DNA of 47,577 bases. Origin: a virus. The stretch covers positions 1 to 47,577 of the IMG/VR virus record IMGVR_UViG_3300028840_001858; one strand, given 5' to 3'. This document shows, piece by piece, positions 1 to 7,027 of the stretch. Within the stretch, counting starts at the first letter, position 1. Every line of letters begins with the position of its first letter. Below the pieces are notes generated by a model. It had not been told where the DNA came from, ran no database searches, and saw nothing but the letters and a program-made list of their open reading frames with translations. The position numbers were made by a program, and so were the translations under genes.

Positions 1-144
1 GCTGTGACTACCCATCGAGCTCACCCAGGGCCGCGACGAAGCCGACGAAATTCGAGGGGTCGACGTCCGCAAGCTTGCCGCTGTCTGAGAACTTCGTGAG
101 TAGGTCCTTGACCGCCGCCCGCTTCTCGGCATTGCCGCCGGTGT
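1..144. repeat. Terminal direct repeat (left copy), circular join
   Basis: Bases 1-144 are identical to 47434-47577. The repeat begins inside the start of one gene and ends inside the next, so no gene is interrupted once the ends are joined. This is what an assembler yields from a circular or circularly permuted molecule, and the unit genome is then 47433 bp. A genuine packaged direct terminal repeat is possible but usually does not cut through two coding regions like this. Confidence 0.9.
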
Positions 145-412
145 AGTTCACGATCGCCGCCCGGACGGCCTCGAAGTCGAGGTCACTCTCGGGCTCCGGC
201 TTGGGCTCCGGCTTGGGCTCCGGCTTGGGCTCCGGCTTGGGCTCCGGCTTGGGCTCGGGTTTCTTCTCGGCCTTCATCTCTTCAAGCAGCTCGGCCGCCG
301 CGGTGTCTTCGGACCCGCACCCGCCGCATGCTGTCTTTTCGATGGCCTCGACAATCTTGTCAATTGCCTTTTGGGCCGCCTTGTCCAATTTGATTGTTAC
401 TGCAATATCCAT
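8..412 (-). CDS. Hypothetical protein with PKPE repeat hinge
   Basis: 134 residues, function not recognised. An N-terminal segment (about 1-50) carries a CGGCG cysteine motif. It is followed by a Pro/Lys/Glu linker (about 51-74) encoded by five exact copies and one degraded copy of a 12-base repeat at 191-262. The C-terminal part (about 77-134) is predicted helical and compact. The start has a strong site (GAGGAGG, 5 bases before ATG). Its 3' end is repeated at the right edge (stop at 47441-47443), where it overlaps the DUF2800 gene start by 8 bases; the two genes are adjacent across the circular join. A two-domain protein with a stiff extended hinge is inferred, perhaps tied to the replication proteins downstream. 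Confidence 0.8.
   Translation of the reverse strand: MDIAVTIKLDKAAQKAIDKIVEAIEKTACGGCGSEDTAAAELLEEMKAEKKPEPKPEPKPEPKPEPKPEPKPEPESDLDFEAVRAAIVNYTGGNAEKRAAVKDLLTKFSDSGKLADVDPSNFVGFVAALGELDG
191..262 (-). repeat. 12-bp tandem repeat coding PKPE
   Basis: Five perfect copies of gggctccggctt (191-250) are followed by one diverged copy (251-262). The repeat is in frame and encodes the Pro-Lys-Pro-Glu linker of the surrounding gene. Copy number would be expected to vary between relatives by slippage. Confidence 0.95.
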
Positions 413-433
413 ATCATCCTCCTCGTTGATATT

Positions 434-772
434 TTATTTGAGCCCGCACTGGCACCACTCGTCGGGGTCGTCCAGCACGCACTCGATGTACGTCTCGATT
501 GATTCCATCAACCCCATCACCCTGTCGGGCTCTACGAGGTCATACAGTGCCGTCAGGTCGTCGGGCCTGTCGCCATAAGCGACATCGAAGTGCAGCCCCT
601 GGTAGTAGTCGTGGAGCTGGACCCGGAGGACCTTGCAAGCATACAGCACGCAGGGTCTCTCACATCCTGGCTCAAGGTCTTTCTCGTGCACGAAGACTTT
701 GAGGGTTGTGTTTTTCTTTTTCTTTTTCGGTTTTTGCATCCTTTGTTCTTTTAGCAAGACTTGGATTGACAT
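434..772 (-). CDS. Hypothetical protein with basic N-terminus
   Basis: 112 residues, no family recognised. A lysine run (about residues 14-20) is followed by a mixed acidic region with cysteines near 37, 41, 46, 98, 107 and 109, the last two as a CQC motif near the C-terminus. The ATG follows GGGGAGG with 8-9 bases spacing, and the site overlaps the end of the upstream methyltransferase gene. The position between the C5 methyltransferase and the PKPE protein suggests the same transcript. It could be nucleic-acid binding because of the lysine patch, but this is inference. Confidence 0.75.
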   Translation of the reverse strand: MSIQVLLKEQRMQKPKKKKKNTTLKVFVHEKDLEPGCERPCVLYACKVLRVQLHDYYQGLHFDVAYGDRPDDLTALYDLVEPDRVMGLMESIETYIECVLDDPDEWCQCGLK

Positions 773-773
773 G

Positions 774-1667
774 TCAACTTCCTCCCCGCATTATTTTCCA
801 TGCTGTTGCAGCCACTCGTGGAACCTGTCCATTCCCAAGGGCTTTAAGTCGGTCCACCCGACGGGCCACCCCATGAGCCACTCGACCCACATCGGGTTCA
901 GTTGGCCACCCACCCGCTCTGATAGTGGTCGGCTGTTTCGGCTCATGGTAGTAGGACTCGCTTTCCCTGATCTCCAATCCCTCGCAGTCGGCGTCGGCCA
1001 AAGGTTTTTCTTCGCCATTGTTTGCAGGCTCGGGCGTTCCTTCCCTGTCCGACCGGCCGCCCTGCCTTTGTTTGTCCCGTAACTGCACGCGCTTGGAGTC
1101 GGAAACAAGTTCCGATGCCGTAGCCACTTCTGCATTGACGGTGCCATCATATTCGCCTTTGCCGTTGGAGTTGGCAAATATCCAGATCCGGTCCCTTTTA
1201 TGGGGCGCTCCGCAGTCCTCCGCCGATACACGACACCATTCCGTATCGTACCCCAGAAGGGCCAGGTCTTTGAGGACCACGGCAAGACCACGAATCCGGA
1301 GAAGCGGCGAATTCTCCACAAAGACAAAACTCGGTCTAACCTCACTGATAATCCTTGCCATCTCCGACCAAAGCCCGGATCGTTCCCCCTCGAGCCCCGC
1401 ACCTTTTCCGGCGGCGCTGATGTCCTGGCACGGGAAGCCCCCAGAGACGACATCCACCTTTCCACGCCATGGTCTACCATCGAAGGTTCTAATGTCGTCC
1501 CAGATGGGGAAAGGCCGGAGGGTTTTATCTTCTTGTCTTCGAAGGAGGACCTCTCGGCAATACGGATCGATCTCAACTGCGCACACTGTTCGCCACCCAA
1601 GCAGTCGTCCACCCAGAATTCCTCCTCCAGCGCCAGCGAACAATGCCAACTCATTCAACTCCTCCAT
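774..1667 (-). CDS. DNA (cytosine-5)-methyltransferase
   Basis: 297 residues. It transfers a methyl group from S-adenosylmethionine to C5 of cytosine in DNA, presumably masking phage DNA from restriction. Motif I (FAGAGG, residues 10-15), motif IV with catalytic Cys80 (GGFPCQ), motif VI Glu118 (ENS, where ENV is usual), the motif VIII region (KRDRIWI, about 157-163) and motif X (ALGNGQVP, about 276-283) are all visible. The target-recognition region between VIII and IX is short and rich in repeated A/D-N/D-S/A units. The ATG at 1667 has GGAG 10 bases upstream. A second frame of the same strand is open over nearly the whole gene (791-1654) and looks coding; see the next entry. Enzyme activity is probable, specificity unknown. 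Confidence 0.92.
   Translation of the reverse strand: MEELNELALFAGAGGGILGGRLLGWRTVCAVEIDPYCREVLLRRQEDKTLRPFPIWDDIRTFDGRPWRGKVDVVSGGFPCQDISAAGKGAGLEGERSGLWSEMARIISEVRPSFVFVENSPLLRIRGLAVVLKDLALLGYDTEWCRVSAEDCGAPHKRDRIWIFANSNGKGEYDGTVNAEVATASELVSDSKRVQLRDKQRQGGRSDREGTPEPANNGEEKPLADADCEGLEIRESESYYHEPKQPTTIRAGGWPTEPDVGRVAHGVARRVDRLKALGNGQVPRVAATAWKIMRGGS
791..1654 (-). CDS. Overlapping-frame ORF inside methyltransferase, PTPTA/WVEWLMGWP type
   Basis: 287 codons open in the +1 frame relative to the C5 methyltransferase, same strand, without a stop. It has its own ATG preceded by GGAGGAG at 4-5 bases, a better site than that of the methyltransferase. From about residue 70 it reads like a protein type I remember from phage methyltransferase annotations: repeated L/F/W-PTPTA units (about 160, 185 and 219), DWRSGKAS, and a C-terminal LNPMWVEWLMGWPVGWT. 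The PTPTA units lie on the same bases that encode ANSNG, VSDSK and LADAD in the methyltransferase frame. Either both frames are translated or one is the shadow of a family that has switched frame. Function unknown; whether this frame is expressed is uncertain. Confidence 0.45.
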   Translation of the reverse strand: MSWHCSLALEEEFWVDDCLGGEQCAQLRSIRIAERSSFEDKKIKPSGLSPSGTTLEPSMVDHGVERWMSSLGASRARTSAPPEKVRGSRGNDPGFGRRWQGLSVRLDRVLSLWRIRRFSGFVVLPWSSKTWPFWGTIRNGVVYRRRTAERPIKGTGSGYLPTPTAKANMMAPSMQKWLRHRNLFPTPSACSYGTNKGRAAGRTGKERPSLQTMAKKNLWPTPTARDWRSGKASPTTMSRNSRPLSERVGGQLNPMWVEWLMGWPVGWTDLKPLGMDRFHEWLQQHGK

Positions 1668-1668
1668 T

Positions 1669-2364
1669 CTAAATGTTCTCCACTAGTTTTTCGTACTCTT
1701 CGTGAAATTGTTCCCAGCCCTCCTCGGTCCAAAAGTTGAACCGGAGGTCGCCCTTGAGCGCTTTGACCCAAGTCTTCCACTCGATGCTGAAAGGCTTATG
1801 CATCCATTCAATGTAGCTGGAATTGAACGTGACCACGTAAGGGTTTCGGGTGGTATGACCGCTCGTGTAGTGTGCATAGACCGTCGGTTCGGGGACGTTC
1901 CTATAATTCAAGAGGTCCAGCAGGTCCTCGGCATAGCACCCGTCCGTCACGTCGTGGGCCGGGAAGTACCACCTCTTCTTTTGGTCGATCTTTCGATTCC
2001 GCGCGCAGCTGCAGGCATACAGAATGATGTCGAGACTCTCGGCGCCCTCCGTCGCGTCCTGGATTGCATTCGCCAGCTTGGAGTTCGTTGCCAGGTCGAA
2101 GCCGAATTGGATCTTGTCCGGGTGGCCGTGGCAAAAGAAAGCGATCGTTTCAATCCGGGTATGCTTACGAAGCGCTTGCATCACAAGCGCCCGGCGCTTC
2201 CACCGAGGCACCCCCCTGCAGGGTATCGGGACCAGGTTCTCATCCGGCACCCCATGGAACTTTGCGAACGCCTTGGCCTCCGGGATAAAAGCCCCGGTCG
2301 CGTCCCGCTTCCATGGTCGGCTGTTGGTCGACGTGTAGAAGACTAGTGTACGTCTCGGATCCAT
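1669..2364 (-). CDS. Caspase/CHAT-like (clan CD type) protein
   Basis: 231 residues. A beta strand ending in HG (His79-Gly80, in IAFFCHGH) is followed 39 residues later by a strand ending in AC (Ala117-Cys118, in DIILYACSC). This strand-HG / strand-AC arrangement is the signature of clan CD cysteine peptidases (caspases, metacaspases, CHAT, gingipains). The N-terminal strand (LVFYTS) and intervening helix fit a caspase-type fold. The region after 125 has no recognised domain. I chose the ATG at 2364 because AAAGGAG lies 5 bases upstream; a longer frame begins 10 codons earlier. It overlaps the upstream gene by 22 bases. Proteolysis of a host or phage protein is inferred, and the fold needs confirmation by structure prediction. 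Confidence 0.7.
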   Translation of the reverse strand: MDPRRTLVFYTSTNSRPWKRDATGAFIPEAKAFAKFHGVPDENLVPIPCRGVPRWKRRALVMQALRKHTRIETIAFFCHGHPDKIQFGFDLATNSKLANAIQDATEGAESLDIILYACSCARNRKIDQKKRWYFPAHDVTDGCYAEDLLDLLNYRNVPEPTVYAHYTSGHTTRNPYVVTFNSSYIEWMHKPFSIEWKTWVKALKGDLRFNFWTEEGWEQFHEEYEKLVENI

Positions 2365-2780
2365 ATCAACTCCTTTCGTCCTCGGGAGTTCCACCCCCGC
2401 TTGGTCATCGCTTTAGATAGGTCCTTACTGAACTGGGTATACCCCCGGTGCCCCTCCCGGTCGTCGTGCTCTGGGTAGGCCGCACTGACGGCAATGGAGC
2501 CGGCAACGCTGTGCAACATCTGTGCCTGGGGATCGAAGGATTCATCCATCCAATGATCCCGACAGACCGACTGGCCATGAGTGCGGGGCTCATTGCAATC
2601 CTCGTGGTCGCAACGTGGTCCCTTGAACCAACAAGTTTTGCAGATGATCCCGGGGCCATGGTCCATGAACCGATACAGGTGATTCTGCGTTTGTTTGCCG
2701 CAGCAAGAGCAGCGGACCTCCTCAAGGGGGACCACGTCTTTTGCGAGCGGCGCGGCAAACCATTTTTCTAGTTTGGTCAT
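2343..2780 (-). CDS. Cysteine-rich zinc-binding-like protein
   Basis: 145 residues. The N-terminal half has CSCC, CKTC, C-DHEDC and C-RDH motifs (residues about 24-76), enough for two zinc sites. The C-terminal half is polar with an H-D-D-R-E-G-H-R-G-Y stretch and ends in a basic segment. No family recognised; a DNA- or RNA-binding adaptor is possible. The 3' end carries the ribosome-binding site of the caspase-like gene. Confidence 0.75.
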   Translation of the reverse strand: MTKLEKWFAAPLAKDVVPLEEVRCSCCGKQTQNHLYRFMDHGPGIICKTCWFKGPRCDHEDCNEPRTHGQSVCRDHWMDESFDPQAQMLHSVAGSIAVSAAYPEHDDREGHRGYTQFSKDLSKAMTKRGWNSRGRKELIWIRDVH

Positions 2781-3050
2781 TTATTCAGCCTCAGAAGAAT
2801 ATCGTTCAAAGTCGAAACAGCTATCCTCGTTTTTCTTCTCACCTGGATGTATGTCGCATGCGCCCTCAAAAGTCCGAAAGTGCTTGCAATCAATACATTT
2901 CCTATCAGTCGATACAGTCCCATCGGCCACCTCCGGGGGCAGTCGGATGCCTGACTGTCTCACGATGCAGGCATCATAGTAGTCGTGGAGCTCGCACATG
3001 CTTTGCATGGGGCACCCGGCACAGTTTGGATCAGTAGACGGGGTCTTCAT
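2781..3050 (-). CDS. Small Cys-rich protein
   Basis: 89 residues from the ATG at 3050, which has GAGGTG 4-5 bases upstream; a TTG 8 codons earlier is a weaker start. Cysteines are arranged as C-x2-C-x5-C near the N-terminus and C-x2-C-x-H-F...C-x2-HP...C in the C-terminal half. The second module closely resembles that of the gene at 5844-6068 (C-x2-C-x-H-F...C-x2-NP...C), so the two are probably paralogues. A metal-binding knuckle is inferred, function unknown. The stop directly abuts the start of the 145-residue gene. Confidence 0.75.
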   Translation of the reverse strand: MKTPSTDPNCAGCPMQSMCELHDYYDACIVRQSGIRLPPEVADGTVSTDRKCIDCKHFRTFEGACDIHPGEKKNEDSCFDFERYSSEAE

Positions 3051-3180
3051 TGAGCACCTCTTCGAGCTTTTCAATCGCGTGTTTCAACCAAAGACTTTGG
3101 CCTGATTGGTTTTTTCTGTGCAATAATTCCAGTGCCTCCGCAATTACACTTTCGAGCCTTTCGATTCTCTCATCTTCCAT
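3031..3180 (-). CDS. Small helical protein, 49 aa
   Basis: 49 codons read from the gap after the primase gene. Its ATG (3180-3178) overlaps the primase TGA in a TGATG arrangement, and its end overlaps the next gene by 20 bases. The product is charged and heptad-like (MEDERIERLESVIAEALELL at the start), consistent with a short coiled coil. No family recognised. Confidence 0.65.
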   Translation of the reverse strand: MEDERIERLESVIAEALELLHRKNQSGQSLWLKHAIEKLEEVLNEDPVY

Positions 3181-5657
3181 CAAAACACCCAATCCCTTTC
3201 TTCCGTCGGTTTCATTCGGATCCCTCTGAATCGCACGGGAGTCCCCCGGCCCCCAATCAATTCATGACCCAATGCCTGCATCCCTTCGACGAATGCCGGC
3301 CGGGGGACCTTCTTCCGGCCCTGCTCCTGGATCCAAAACTGATACTCATTCCAAATCTCCCTGACCAATACCGTATCATTTTCATTCCCTATTGTACAGC
3401 AATCCGCAAAGAAAGCCGCGAGGGGGTTGGCACCCCGGAGCCAATTGGCCGCGGCGGTTCGCAGTGCCAGCGGCGGGTCGAAGCGCCCCCGGGCCCTCAG
3501 TCTGTTCAGTCCTTCCAGTGCTTTGTTCAGTACCCCTGGCAACTCAGACTCAATCACCCGCTCAGCCCGGGCGGTGTCCTGCTCCTCCGGGTGGAATATC
3601 CGCATGAACGGCACGACCAGCGCCCGGCGCCGCATGCCCGACGAGATGTCGGTGGTCCGGGGGTAGTCATTGGCCGCCATCACTACTGACGTGCAGGCGA
3701 CGAACTGGAAGGTCTTGGCGCCCTTTGGGTTGGCCAACATCTTTTTGTTTTCGGTGATTTTTTTGAGCAGCTCGCCCGGGAGCTTCGTCCCTTTCTCGAC
3801 GTCCTCGTCAATCAGGGCCAGCTTGCCGACCAAGTCGGTGGTCGCGTGGTTGTTTCCATTGTTGAAATTTCCAAGCGACGTGCAAAGCCCACACTCCCCC
3901 AGGAGGGCGGTGAGGACGTCCAGCACCACCGTCTTACCATTGGCCCCGCGGCCGAAGAATAGCCACCAGTGAGGCATGTTCTTGCGGGGCTGCAGGGTGT
4001 AGCCAATCATTTCCCAGAGGTGGTCAATGACAAAGTTGCCGGCATCCCCGAGGGGGTTGAATATGTCGGTGAGGGTCGACTCGAACAGGGGGCATTGAGC
4101 CTCGGGGTCGTAGTCTGTATCGATGCGGTGGGTGAGGTAACTCCGCGGATCGTGTGGCTTGAACTCATGCTGCCCGCTGCGCTCGTCAATCCAGATCTCC
4201 CCGTTGAGACAGTTGATAACCGGCGGGGGCTGCACGGTCAAGCGCAGTAGGTCCTCCTCGCTGCTCGATTCCCTTTTCAACGTTTTGAGCACCTCGTCGG
4301 TCAAGCTCGCGACTGACTTCTTACTCTTTGGATTCGCCTGGACCCAGTCCCGAACCACATACATCACATCCTTACCGACGACATCCTGGTCGGTCGGCTT
4401 CCAATACTTCCCAGTGTAGGTCCAGAACTGCCCGCCGAGGGTGATGATATTTGCGCCCTTATTGTAAACCTGGTCGAGGGCTGTGTAGGTGACCTCGTCC
4501 CCGGCGTCCATTGAGGACGTGGGGCGCTCGCCGACTACGGGCGCGAGGGATTGCATGAGCCGCTTGAGGGCCTCGGCCAGCACGCTCTTGGGCCGGTTGG
4601 ACTGCCGGGCCAGGGCGTCGAGTGCGTCGTGTCGGTCGAGGGGGTCGAGGTAACAGATGTCGTCCAGCACTGACTTGATTTGTTTGATGTCGCACGACGG
4701 GGTGACCTCGTCAATCTGCGCCCTCACAGCCGCCAGGGTCGGCCGCTCTTTCGTCGCGGGCACCGGCACGGCCTCGAACTCAGACTCAGCACTGACAACC
4801 CCCGGCAGCCCCACGGGGAGGGGTTTCCCCCGCTTGCTGATCTCATGGCAGATCGTCCCGGCCGTGCGCTTGGTCGGTGCTGGGCTTTGCAGGCTGGCCC
4901 AGCGCGCTCGGATTGATGGCCCGGCGTTGCGGTACTTGGGGTCACTGGTCGACCACTCAATGAACTCATCGACCCCGGCGCCCCCGGTCGCGTGGTACGC
5001 AGCGCACATCAAGGGGAACCAACTGGCATTTGAATTGAATTCCTCGACGGGCAGCAACTCGAGGGCAGCCTTGAGGTTCTCGGGCGACCACGCTGTAATG
5101 TAGGACTCGTCGGCCACGTCCGATGCTGTCGGGGTGATGAGCAGTGCGGCCAGCAACCGGTCCGGAGGGGGTGGGATTTCGCTTATTGTGATGTTCGAAA
5201 ACTCGTCGAACTCGTATTCATCCCCGGTCTCCGGGTGAATCGACCCAGGGATAACCACCTGCCTCCCTAAGCCTTTGAACTCAATCCCGTCATACCCCAG
5301 CACCTCCCGGAACTTCGAGCCCCAGCGGGCCGCCTGGTCCACGGTGAGCCTCATATAGAAATGGTACCCACCCCCGCCGGTCAGCACGGCCGGGAGAACA
5401 TTCGCCGTGATCTCCGGGTAGTCCTCCTGCAGGTCCGGCAGGGAGTCAAGCCCCCCGTGCCGAGCGTCTACGTCGACCACGAGGTCCCGCGGCCCCATCC
5501 GAAACCCAACATTGCTGGCATGGGATTGAAGTTCCATCGGACTGTATTCCCGGGTGGTCCACTCGGAATGCAACGGCCGCTTGCCGTCCTTCCCGGCTCG
5601 GAGGGGGATCAGTGTGCAGTCGCGATCGTAATACCATTTTAGTATTTCTGGATTCAC
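3180..5657 (-). CDS. PrimPol-SF3 helicase (phage/plasmid primase, D5-like)
   Basis: 825 residues from the GTG at 5657, which has GGAGGG 4-5 bases upstream; a TTG four codons earlier is possible. The N-terminal part (about 1-180) is a primase-polymerase domain with the metal-binding D-x-D (VVDVDARHGG, about residue 60). A PriCT-like linker with WFPLMCAAYHATGG (about 215) follows. The C-terminal part contains a D5_N region and an SF3-type helicase with Walker A GRGANGKT (about 567) and Walker B LALIDEDVEKG (about 610). It should synthesise primers and unwind the phage origin. It works with the family A polymerase, DUF2815 protein and helicase near the right edge, which are downstream on the same strand across the join. 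Confidence 0.92.
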   Translation of the reverse strand: MNPEILKWYYDRDCTLIPLRAGKDGKRPLHSEWTTREYSPMELQSHASNVGFRMGPRDLVVDVDARHGGLDSLPDLQEDYPEITANVLPAVLTGGGGYHFYMRLTVDQAARWGSKFREVLGYDGIEFKGLGRQVVIPGSIHPETGDEYEFDEFSNITISEIPPPPDRLLAALLITPTASDVADESYITAWSPENLKAALELLPVEEFNSNASWFPLMCAAYHATGGAGVDEFIEWSTSDPKYRNAGPSIRARWASLQSPAPTKRTAGTICHEISKRGKPLPVGLPGVVSAESEFEAVPVPATKERPTLAAVRAQIDEVTPSCDIKQIKSVLDDICYLDPLDRHDALDALARQSNRPKSVLAEALKRLMQSLAPVVGERPTSSMDAGDEVTYTALDQVYNKGANIITLGGQFWTYTGKYWKPTDQDVVGKDVMYVVRDWVQANPKSKKSVASLTDEVLKTLKRESSSEEDLLRLTVQPPPVINCLNGEIWIDERSGQHEFKPHDPRSYLTHRIDTDYDPEAQCPLFESTLTDIFNPLGDAGNFVIDHLWEMIGYTLQPRKNMPHWWLFFGRGANGKTVVLDVLTALLGECGLCTSLGNFNNGNNHATTDLVGKLALIDEDVEKGTKLPGELLKKITENKKMLANPKGAKTFQFVACTSVVMAANDYPRTTDISSGMRRRALVVPFMRIFHPEEQDTARAERVIESELPGVLNKALEGLNRLRARGRFDPPLALRTAAANWLRGANPLAAFFADCCTIGNENDTVLVREIWNEYQFWIQEQGRKKVPRPAFVEGMQALGHELIGGRGTPVRFRGIRMKPTEERDWVF

Positions 5658-5670
5658 TTCGCCCTCCAAG

Positions 5671-5683
5671 ACAGTATCACTGT
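5671..5683. promoter_or_regulatory. Palindrome before primase gene, possible operator
   Basis: ACAGT-GAT-ACTGT, a perfect 5-bp inverted repeat with a 3-bp centre, sits 14 bases before the primase start codon and just before its ribosome-binding site. A short hairpin or a repressor site is possible. It is short enough to occur by chance. Confidence 0.3.
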
Positions 5684-5690
5684 AACCAAT

Positions 5691-5840
5691 TTACTCAAGG
5701 TCGTCAAGCGCCCCGAGATCCATTCCACCCGTAAAACCAATAAGCTCGCCAGGATCAATAATGACCACCTGGCCTCCAAGATCCCACATGACCCACATAC
5801 AAGTAATCCCATAGTACTGTATCGATACAGCCAGACGCAT
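5691..5840 (-). CDS. Small acidic protein, 49 aa
   Basis: 49 codons from the ATG at 5840, 3 bases after the end of the upstream Cys-rich gene; no strong ribosome-binding site is visible. The product is acidic at its C-terminus (GGMDLGALDDLE) with a hydrophobic core. An alternative frame across the same gap gives a tryptophan- and leucine-rich peptide that looks less protein-like. Function unknown. Confidence 0.45.
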   Translation of the reverse strand: MRLAVSIQYYGITCMWVMWDLGGQVVIIDPGELIGFTGGMDLGALDDLE

Positions 5841-5843
5841 ACT

Positions 5844-6068
5844 TTATTCCACTTCCACATCGAAACTGACCGGTTCATGTTGGGCCGCGTAGAGCTCCCA
5901 GTGCGGGTGATATGAGCACCATGAGTGAGCCTTTTTCTTGAGGGGACAGGGGTTCAGATGGCACTCCCCAAACTCAATCAGTGGCAGGGCATCAGACAGG
6001 CCCCGGCGCTTTTGGTTGTCCTCGGGTGTCTCAAAATGGATACAGGTTTTACACGTTGGTTGCTTCAC
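5844..6068 (-). CDS. Small Cys-rich protein, paralogue-like
   Basis: 74 residues from a GTG with GGAG 7 bases upstream. It carries C-x2-C-x-HF (residues 6-12), GECHLNPCP (about 34) and a C-x2-HPHWE motif, a pattern shared with the 89-residue gene at 2781-3050. Likely metal-binding. Function unknown. Confidence 0.7.
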   Translation of the reverse strand: MKQPTCKTCIHFETPEDNQKRRGLSDALPLIEFGECHLNPCPLKKKAHSWCSYHPHWELYAAQHEPVSFDVEVE

Positions 6069-6279
6069 AGAACATCTCCAGTGCTTCGATTTGTTTGTCG
6101 GTCAACTCTTTGAGCTGCTCATTTTTCATTTCCAATTCTTGGACCCGAACCCAAAGCTCGCGGTTCCTCGCGTGGGCTTCAGTCAGCCGAGCCCTCAGCG
6201 CGTCGATCTCCGGGTTGGATCCATCCGTTCTCATCCAACCACTCACGACTGACATAACCCTTTTCAGTAGCCCACTCAT
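6049..6279 (-). CDS. Coiled-coil protein
   Basis: 76 residues if it starts at the ATG at 6279, which follows GGAGGAG at 4-5 bases. A start at 6234 would give 61 residues and reduce the overlap with the upstream gene from 101 to 56 bases. The last 50 residues form a clear heptad pattern (IDALRARL, ELWVRVQELEMKNEQLKEL). Probable dimer. No function recognised. Confidence 0.6.
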   Translation of the reverse strand: MSGLLKRVMSVVSGWMRTDGSNPEIDALRARLTEAHARNRELWVRVQELEMKNEQLKELTDKQIEALEMFCEATNV

Positions 6280-6418
6280 GCAACTCCTCCTCCTCGAATA
6301 CCACATTCGCGTCCAAGTTCTCGCGAATCCACTCGATTGTTTTTTCCAGCAAGCTCGTGCCGACCACCCGGTCGGTGAACGCCCGCTCCTCCCGGTCATT
6401 GGAGAAAAACCTACTCAC
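6179..6418 (-). CDS. Hypothetical acidic helical protein
   Basis: 79 residues, acidic, tryptophan-containing, with two predicted helices (EKTIEWIRENL and EEEELHEWATEKG). The region EWATEKGYVSREWLDENGW could be a small winged or helix-turn-helix unit, but this is weak. It overlaps the upstream coiled-coil gene by 8 bases and the next gene by about 100 bases. Confidence 0.65.
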   Translation of the reverse strand: MSRFFSNDREERAFTDRVVGTSLLEKTIEWIRENLDANVVFEEEELHEWATEKGYVSREWLDENGWIQPGDRRAEGSAD

Positions 6419-6731
6419 CGTAGTGCCTCAACTTCCCGAGCATCCATTCTTGCTCTGTTTTGAGTTCGTCGATCTGTTCGGTCAACTCCTCAATCTCAAT
6501 GTCCGCGGACTCCCTCTGAGCCGCCCACTGCATCACGTGCTCAATGGCCTCGTCAATGGTCGGGGTCAGCATCTCATAGCCCGTGAGGTCCCTCCAGTAT
6601 TTGATCAGTCGGTCCACCTTGCGATTGTAGTGCCCGAGGGTCGCCGTCGCATTGCTGAGCTCGAGTCTCAGTTGTTTGTTTTCGGCCTCGAGTTCTTTCA
6701 CCCGGGCCTCCATTTTGTCCAAAAGACTCAT
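6411..6731 (-). CDS. Coiled-coil protein
   Basis: 106 residues with two heptad stretches (about 1-30, MEARVKELEAENKQLRLEL, and about 76-104, IEIEELTEQIDELKTEQEW) around a central YEMLTPTIDEAIEHVMQW segment. Start ATG overlaps the upstream stop in ATGA. It resembles the coiled-coil gene at 6049 in general design but not obviously in sequence. Function unknown. Confidence 0.75.
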   Translation of the reverse strand: MSLLDKMEARVKELEAENKQLRLELSNATATLGHYNRKVDRLIKYWRDLTGYEMLTPTIDEAIEHVMQWAAQRESADIEIEELTEQIDELKTEQEWMLGKLRHYGE

Positions 6732-7027
6732 CCCGTTACCTCCTCAATGTATTCGTTCGCGCAGTCCCAGCCGCAAAACCGCAGCTCGTCGTCGAAAAAT
6801 ATCGCGTCTCCAAAGTCCCGATTGACTGGTCGGCAGCACCACCGGCAGCGGTCCTCGGCTCTGTCCTGGTCTCGAATCCATGCCGAAATGCATTCGTCGC
6901 AGCAAAAAAAGATTTCCAAAAGCGCCACGTAGCGGTGACTTTTGGTCACGCTCTGCTCGCACCACTCACAATCAATGTAGGTATCACCTTGCAATCGCTC
7001 ACCTCGGTACCAGAGTACATCAACCAT
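6728..7027 (-). CDS. Zinc-finger-like protein with three Cys pairs
   Basis: 99 residues with CEWC (about 21-24), FCCDEC (about 41-46), CRWCCRP (about 61-67) and FCGWDC (about 84-89). The pairs are spaced like two treble-clef or FCS/MYM-type zinc knuckles. A nucleic-acid or protein interaction role is likely; no specific family assigned. Overlaps its neighbours by 4 and 8 bases. Confidence 0.75.
   Translation of the reverse strand: MVDVLWYRGERLQGDTYIDCEWCEQSVTKSHRYVALLEIFFCCDECISAWIRDQDRAEDRCRWCCRPVNRDFGDAIFFDDELRFCGWDCANEYIEEVTG

Noticed and set aside
1-144. Possible physical direct terminal repeat for packaging
   Set aside because: It begins and ends inside genes and looks like an assembly overlap. 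Read depth would be needed to support true terminal repeats.
191-262. CRISPR-like regular repeat
   Set aside because: Units are 12 bases, contiguous and without spacers; it is a coding tandem repeat. No CRISPR array was found in the window.
1018-1739. Plus-strand frames of about 180-220 codons opposite the C5 methyltransferase
   Set aside because: No domain features, no start signals, and antisense to a clear gene. Only the same-strand +1 frame had real protein character.
5654-5878. Trp/Leu-rich minus-strand frame before the primase gene
   Set aside because: It overlaps the primase start and the Cys-rich gene, has no good start, and a more protein-like 49-aa frame fits the gap.
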